A stretch of 8,496 bases of DNA, taken from contig JAENVT010000043.1 of the NCBI GenBank assembly GCA_016650435.1, positions 1 through 8,496 of the forward strand, in the 5' to 3' direction. The stretch is from Ilumatobacteraceae bacterium (lineage in GTDB: Bacteria; Actinomycetota; Acidimicrobiia; Acidimicrobiales; Ilumatobacteraceae). Below the pieces are notes generated by a model, which saw nothing but the letters and a program-made list of their open reading frames with translations, ran no database searches and was not told the DNA's origin. Positions 5,855 to 8,496 of this stretch are shown here, piece after piece. The stretch's first letter is position 1; each line of letters starts with the position of its first letter. The translations under genes and the position numbers were made by a program.

Positions 5855-5903
5855 CCTGTGGAGTCTTTCGAGGTACCCAGGTGGGCGTCAGGAACTCCAC
5901 AGG
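5855..5903 (-). terminator. 10-bp inverted repeat just after the peptidase gene
   Basis: CCTGTGGAGT (5855-5864) and ACTCCACAGG (5894-5903) are perfect inverted repeats with a 29-base spacer, beginning 17 bases past the oligopeptidase stop on the - strand. Position suggests a 3'-end hairpin for that transcript. No U-tract follows, so intrinsic termination is uncertain. Confidence 0.4.
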
Positions 5904-5920
5904 ACCAAGCGTCCCCGAAC

Positions 5921-7939
5921 TCAGACGGTGGTGACGAGGAAGGTCAGGGTGCGGGCTTCTTCTCGCCACAGGTCGTAGCGGCCGCTGGGCCCGGCGTGGC
6001 CGGCGCCCATCTCGCAGCGCATGATCAACGGTGCCTTGTTGGTGCGCAACGCGCGCAGCTTGGCGATCCACTTGGCCGGCTCGTGGTAGCTGACCCTCAC
6101 ATCGTTGAGGCCGGCGGTGATGAACACGGCGGGATAGTCGCGGGCGGTCGTCTGGTCGTACGGCGAGTAGCTCAACATGTAGCTGGCCAACGGCTCCGTC
6201 GCCGGGTTGCCCCACTCATCCCATTCGGTGATGGTGAGTGGCAGCGTCTCGTCGTACATGGTGGTGACGACATCGACGAACGGCACCTCGGCCACTACGG
6301 CAGCAAACAACTCGGGCAGCATCGTCATGCACGCGCCGACCAGCAGGCCGCCGGCGCTGCCGCCGCGGATCGCCACACGCTTGGGAGACACCCAGCGATT
6401 CGCGACGACGTGCTGGGCGACGGCGATGGTGTCGAGGAACGTGTTGCGCTTGTTGAGCAACTTGCCGTCGAGATACCACCGACGGCCCAGCTCACCTCCG
6501 CCCCGGGGGTGGGCCAGAGCCCACACGAAACCGCGGTCGAGCAACGACAGCCGCGCCGAACTGAACCACGGCGGCTCCGATGCCTCGTAGCTGCCGTATC
6601 CGTAGATCAAGCAAGGAGCCGAACCGTCGACAGGTGTGTCGACATGACGGACGAGGTCGAGCGGTACTCGAGTTCCGTCGTGCGATGTCGCCCATTCGCG
6701 AGTGGCCACGTAGTTCGACAGGTCGACATTTGGAACCGGCATTTGCTTCAAGGTCGCTCGCTCGCCGGTGCGAACGTCCTCCTGATAGATCGTGATCGGC
6801 GTTGTGAGCGATTGATAGCGATAGCGGAACGTGTCGCTGTCCCATTCTGGATTGGCATCGATCTCGACCTCGTGGGGCTCCTCGCCGAGATCGAAGACAC
6901 GCTCGCCTCCTTCGGCGAACAGGACTCGCAGGCGCTGCTGCGCGTCGCTCCATTCGTGCAACACGAGATGCCTCGCGAACGGCTCGACAGCGACGATTCG
7001 ACGCCCGCTGTGGTGTCCGATGAGTTCGGTCCACACACCTGGCGCGTCGATCGATGCTGTCATCACTTGGAAGTCCTCTGCATCGAGATTTGTGAGGATC
7101 ACAAACTTGTCGCTCCAGTGATCGACGGCGTATTCGACATCATCGGCGCGTGGCCGAACGACGATGGGTTCGCTCTTCGGATCGTTGGCGGGGATCAACA
7201 AGACCTCCGAGAACGTCTTACAACGGGAGTCGATGACGACCCAATCGCCGCTGCGGCTCAATTCGACGTAGACGTAGAAGCGCTCGTCGGTCTCCTCGAA
7301 GACCAGCGTGTCGTCGGCTTGGGTTGTTCCGAGGTCATGGCGCCAGACCCTGTATGGGCGCATGGCATCGTTGGCGGTCGCGTAGAACAGAGCGCCGTTG
7401 CCCTTTGCCCATGCGGTGCCGCACCACGCGATGTCGTGGACGACGTCGGCGGTTTCGAGGCCGGTGTTGAGGTCGCGAATGTGCAGCGTGTACTTCTCGC
7501 CACCCTCGATGTCGGCACTCCAAGCAAGCAGTTCTTGGTTCGGGCTTACATCGAACGAGTCGACCGAAAAGAAGTCCTGTCCCTCGGCCTCGAGGTTCTC
7601 GTCGAGCAGGACTTGAGACGCAGCGTCGGCGGCGGATCGGCCGCGGCAGTGAATCGGGTAGTTGCGCCCTTCCTCGGTGCGCGACGTGTACCACCACTCG
7701 CCGTCCTTGATCGGTGCCGTGATGTCGGTCTCTTGAATTCGTGACTTGATCTCGCCGAAGATCGTCTCGACCAACTCGTCGTGTTCGGTGAACCATGCGT
7801 TGGAATAGCTGTTTTCTGCTTCGAGGTAGGCGATGGTGTCGGGATCGTCGCGATCGCGCAACCAGGCCCACGGATCGTTGACCGTGCCTGTGGGGCGCTC
7901 CCAATGATGTTCGATCTGTTTGGCGAGAGGTTCGTGCAC
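5921..7939 (-). CDS. ptrB: Oligopeptidase B-like serine peptidase, family S9A
   Basis: This is a 672-aa cytosolic prolyl-oligopeptidase-family enzyme that cleaves short peptides, usually after Arg or Lys. A short N-terminal segment and a beta-propeller (about residues 70-400) precede the alpha/beta-hydrolase domain. The triad is Ser528 in RGGSAGG, Asp613 in GLNDVRV and His648 in GAGHAG; the 85- and 35-residue spacings match those I recall for E. coli protease II (532, 617, 652). Glu572 and Asp574 (TEWDEWGNP) sit where the enzyme has two Glu that bind the basic P1 residue, the second being Asp here. The block YGYGSYEASEPPWFSS is also typical. GTG 7939 (VHEPLAKQI) is preferred because family similarity begins there and longer extensions would run into the divergent ferredoxin gene. 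No SD is seen; GATACT lies 10 bases upstream of it, so a leaderless transcript is possible. Confidence 0.92.
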   Translation of the reverse strand: MHEPLAKQIEHHWERPTGTVNDPWAWLRDRDDPDTIAYLEAENSYSNAWFTEHDELVETIFGEIKSRIQETDITAPIKDGEWWYTSRTEEGRNYPIHCRGRSAADAASQVLLDENLEAEGQDFFSVDSFDVSPNQELLAWSADIEGGEKYTLHIRDLNTGLETADVVHDIAWCGTAWAKGNGALFYATANDAMRPYRVWRHDLGTTQADDTLVFEETDERFYVYVELSRSGDWVVIDSRCKTFSEVLLIPANDPKSEPIVVRPRADDVEYAVDHWSDKFVILTNLDAEDFQVMTASIDAPGVWTELIGHHSGRRIVAVEPFARHLVLHEWSDAQQRLRVLFAEGGERVFDLGEEPHEVEIDANPEWDSDTFRYRYQSLTTPITIYQEDVRTGERATLKQMPVPNVDLSNYVATREWATSHDGTRVPLDLVRHVDTPVDGSAPCLIYGYGSYEASEPPWFSSARLSLLDRGFVWALAHPRGGGELGRRWYLDGKLLNKRNTFLDTIAVAQHVVANRWVSPKRVAIRGGSAGGLLVGACMTMLPELFAAVVAEVPFVDVVTTMYDETLPLTITEWDEWGNPATEPLASYMLSYSPYDQTTARDYPAVFITAGLNDVRVSYHEPAKWIAKLRALRTNKAPLIMRCEMGAGHAGPSGRYDLWREEARTLTFLVTTV

Positions 7940-8023
7940 GGCGCACACAGTATCCGTCAGCGTCAATTCGCCGCCCTGGCAAGTGGTGGCTGGACGCGTC
8001 TGGGCTGTAGCGTCAGAAACGAG

Positions 8024-8275
8024 ATGCGGGTATGGATCGACCAAGACTTGTGCACGGGAGACGGGCTTTGTGTTGACCATTGTCCCGACGTCTTCGCCCA
8101 GTTGGAAGATGGGATCGCCTACGTGGTCGAGGGCCAGTACGTACTCAACGATCCGGGCGGCGGTCAAAGCTTGGCCAAAGTCGCCGCACGCAACGAGCAA
8201 GCCGTCATCCACGCCGCCTTGGCATGCCCCGGCGAGTGCATCTTCATCGACGTCCAGACGGTCCGCGCCTCCTGA
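8024..8275 (+). CDS. Small ferredoxin with Asp in the cluster motif
   Basis: This is an 83-aa soluble electron carrier. The motif is C10-x2-D13-x2-C16-x3-C20-P, with the fourth ligand Cys68 in ACPGEC. Asp13 stands where the second Cys of a standard [4Fe-4S] motif would be, as in Pyrococcus furiosus ferredoxin (VDQDTCIGD...CPDVF compared with IDQDLCTGD...CPDVF here). That protein holds a [4Fe-4S] cluster ligated by Asp and readily converts to [3Fe-4S]. Cys72 is an additional cysteine. The 40-57 segment (VLNDPGGGQSLAKVAARN) is an insertion common in actinobacterial members. ATG 8024 was chosen because the frame upstream is not ferredoxin-like and overlaps the divergent peptidase gene. The SD is weak. 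It is followed after 129 bp by sufB on the same strand. Likely partners are oxidoreductases or P450s, unknown here. Confidence 0.9.
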   Translation: MRVWIDQDLCTGDGLCVDHCPDVFAQLEDGIAYVVEGQYVLNDPGGGQSLAKVAARNEQAVIHAALACPGECIFIDVQTVRAS

Positions 8276-8291
8276 TATTCACGTGGATATC
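8274..8291. promoter_or_regulatory. 18-bp near-perfect palindrome after the ferredoxin gene
   Basis: GATATTCACGTGGATATC is a loopless palindrome with one mismatched pair (T/G) and a CACGTG core, overlapping the ferredoxin stop codon. Without a loop it is a poor RNA hairpin and looks more like a dimeric DNA-binding site. It lies about 60 bases upstream of the putative sufB promoter, so an operator for the suf operon is a fair guess. Confidence 0.4.
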
Positions 8292-8344
8292 GGCGTAAAA
8301 GTGGCGTTAGTCGGGAACAACTCGTGGGATACGTGCTGTCGAAT

Positions 8345-8353
8345 TGTTACTAT
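8345..8353 (+). promoter_or_regulatory. Putative extended -10 promoter of sufB
   Basis: TGTTACTAT matches the extended -10 form TG-n-TANNNT. No -35 box is recognisable at 16-18 bases spacing, which extended -10 promoters tolerate. Transcription would begin near 8360, giving a leader of about 45 bases before sufB. Confidence 0.4.
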
Positions 8354-8360
8354 GTGCGTA

Positions 8361-8373
8361 GGGGAAATTCCCC
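8361..8373. promoter_or_regulatory. 13-bp perfect palindrome at the putative sufB start site
   Basis: GGGGAAATTCCCC is perfectly symmetric about the central A and falls just downstream of the putative -10 element, where a repressor would block initiation. Suf operons are usually controlled by an Fe-S sensing repressor (SufR or an IscR/RirA-type protein), but I do not recognise this as the known site of any of them. The stem of GGGGAA with TTCCCC has too small a loop for a good RNA hairpin. Confidence 0.35.
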
Positions 8374-8404
8374 CGACCAGTTTCTCGCGTGAATGGAGTC
8401 AGCA

Positions 8405-8496
8405 ATGACGACTTTCGATCTCGACCTCAGCAAATACAGCCTCGGCTGGAGCGACGACAATGTCGAGTACGCGTTCACGCCACACAAGGGGCTCGA
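8405..8496 (+). CDS. sufB: Fe-S cluster assembly protein SufB (5' end only)
   Basis: The first 30 codons of a gene run off the window edge. The product begins MTTFDLDLSKYSLGWSDD and continues VEYAFTPHKGL, closely matching the N-terminus of actinobacterial SufB (SKY-x-LGW-x-D, then a KKGL-like element). SufB is the scaffold subunit of the SufBCD complex that builds Fe-S clusters. GGAG (8395-8398) lies 6 bases upstream of ATG 8405. In actinobacteria sufR often precedes sufB; here the preceding gene is a ferredoxin instead, so regulation may be encoded elsewhere. The rest of the suf operon would lie beyond the right edge. Confidence 0.88.
   Translation, partial: MTTFDLDLSKYSLGWSDDNVEYAFTPHKGL

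Larger units (their letters stand above)
5612..5920. other. 309-bp stretch without a supportable gene
   Basis: Apart from the ribosome binding site at its left end, this stretch holds two long-loop inverted repeats (5753-5810 and 5855-5903) and no open frame with convincing composition. The direct word GGCAGTTATG occurs at 5832-5841 and also at 5119-5128, with GGCAGTTCTG at 5712-5721, so copies lie on both sides of the orphan gene. No attC site, IS end or tRNA could be recognised. Confidence 0.5.

Noticed and set aside
5549..7744. 731-aa ORF on the + strand
   Set aside because: It is antisense to oligopeptidase B, whose complete catalytic triad and family spacing settle the coding strand.
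7940..8212. Start of oligopeptidase B at 8212
   Set aside because: It would overlap most of the divergent ferredoxin gene, and the extra 91 residues do not resemble the family.

Overview
This window looks like a chromosomal segment of a GC-rich actinobacterium. The best guess is an Acidimicrobiia-type (Ilumatobacter-like) lineage. That rests on GC-rich third codon positions, frequent GTG starts, MutY, MaoC and ferredoxin types familiar from actinobacteria, and a sufB start. The assignment is an inference from style, not a phylogeny. No transposase, phage, rRNA, tRNA or CRISPR signal was seen.

Layout. (1) Positions 1-1594, + strand: the 3' end of an unidentified gene, a MaoC-like hydratase, and mutY (adenine glycosylase), tightly spaced. 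(2) Positions 1623-3592, - strand: the highlight, a translationally coupled two-gene unit. The upstream gene is a 483-aa protein with a thioredoxin-like CETC domain joined to a conserved domain of unknown function. The downstream gene is a UGSC-family selenoprotein whose reading frame is interrupted by one TGA (1866-1868). The TGA sits exactly at the U of the U-G-S-C motif and is followed by a perfect 8-bp stem with a GUG loop, placed as expected of a bacterial SECIS element. A standard gene caller would split this gene in two or call it a pseudogene. (3) Positions 3685-4905, + strand, divergent from the selenoprotein unit: a metallo-beta-lactamase-fold hydrolase and a MauE/DoxX-type redox-associated membrane protein, 9 bp apart. 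(4) Positions 4906-5920: a gene-poor kilobase with one orphan gene on the - strand, which has a strong Shine-Dalgarno, surrounded by several perfect inverted repeats. (5) Positions 5921-7939, - strand: oligopeptidase B (S9A) with full catalytic triad. (6) Positions 8024-8496, + strand: a ferredoxin whose cluster motif has Asp in place of the second Cys, then a palindrome-rich promoter region and the first 30 codons of sufB (Fe-S cluster assembly).

The middle of the window has a thiol/selenol theme: a thioredoxin-like fusion, a Sec-x2-Cys-x2-Cys protein and a MauE-like membrane protein. The right edge has an iron-sulphur theme. The selenoprotein reading requires SelA, SelB, SelD and tRNA-Sec elsewhere in the genome; none is in this window.
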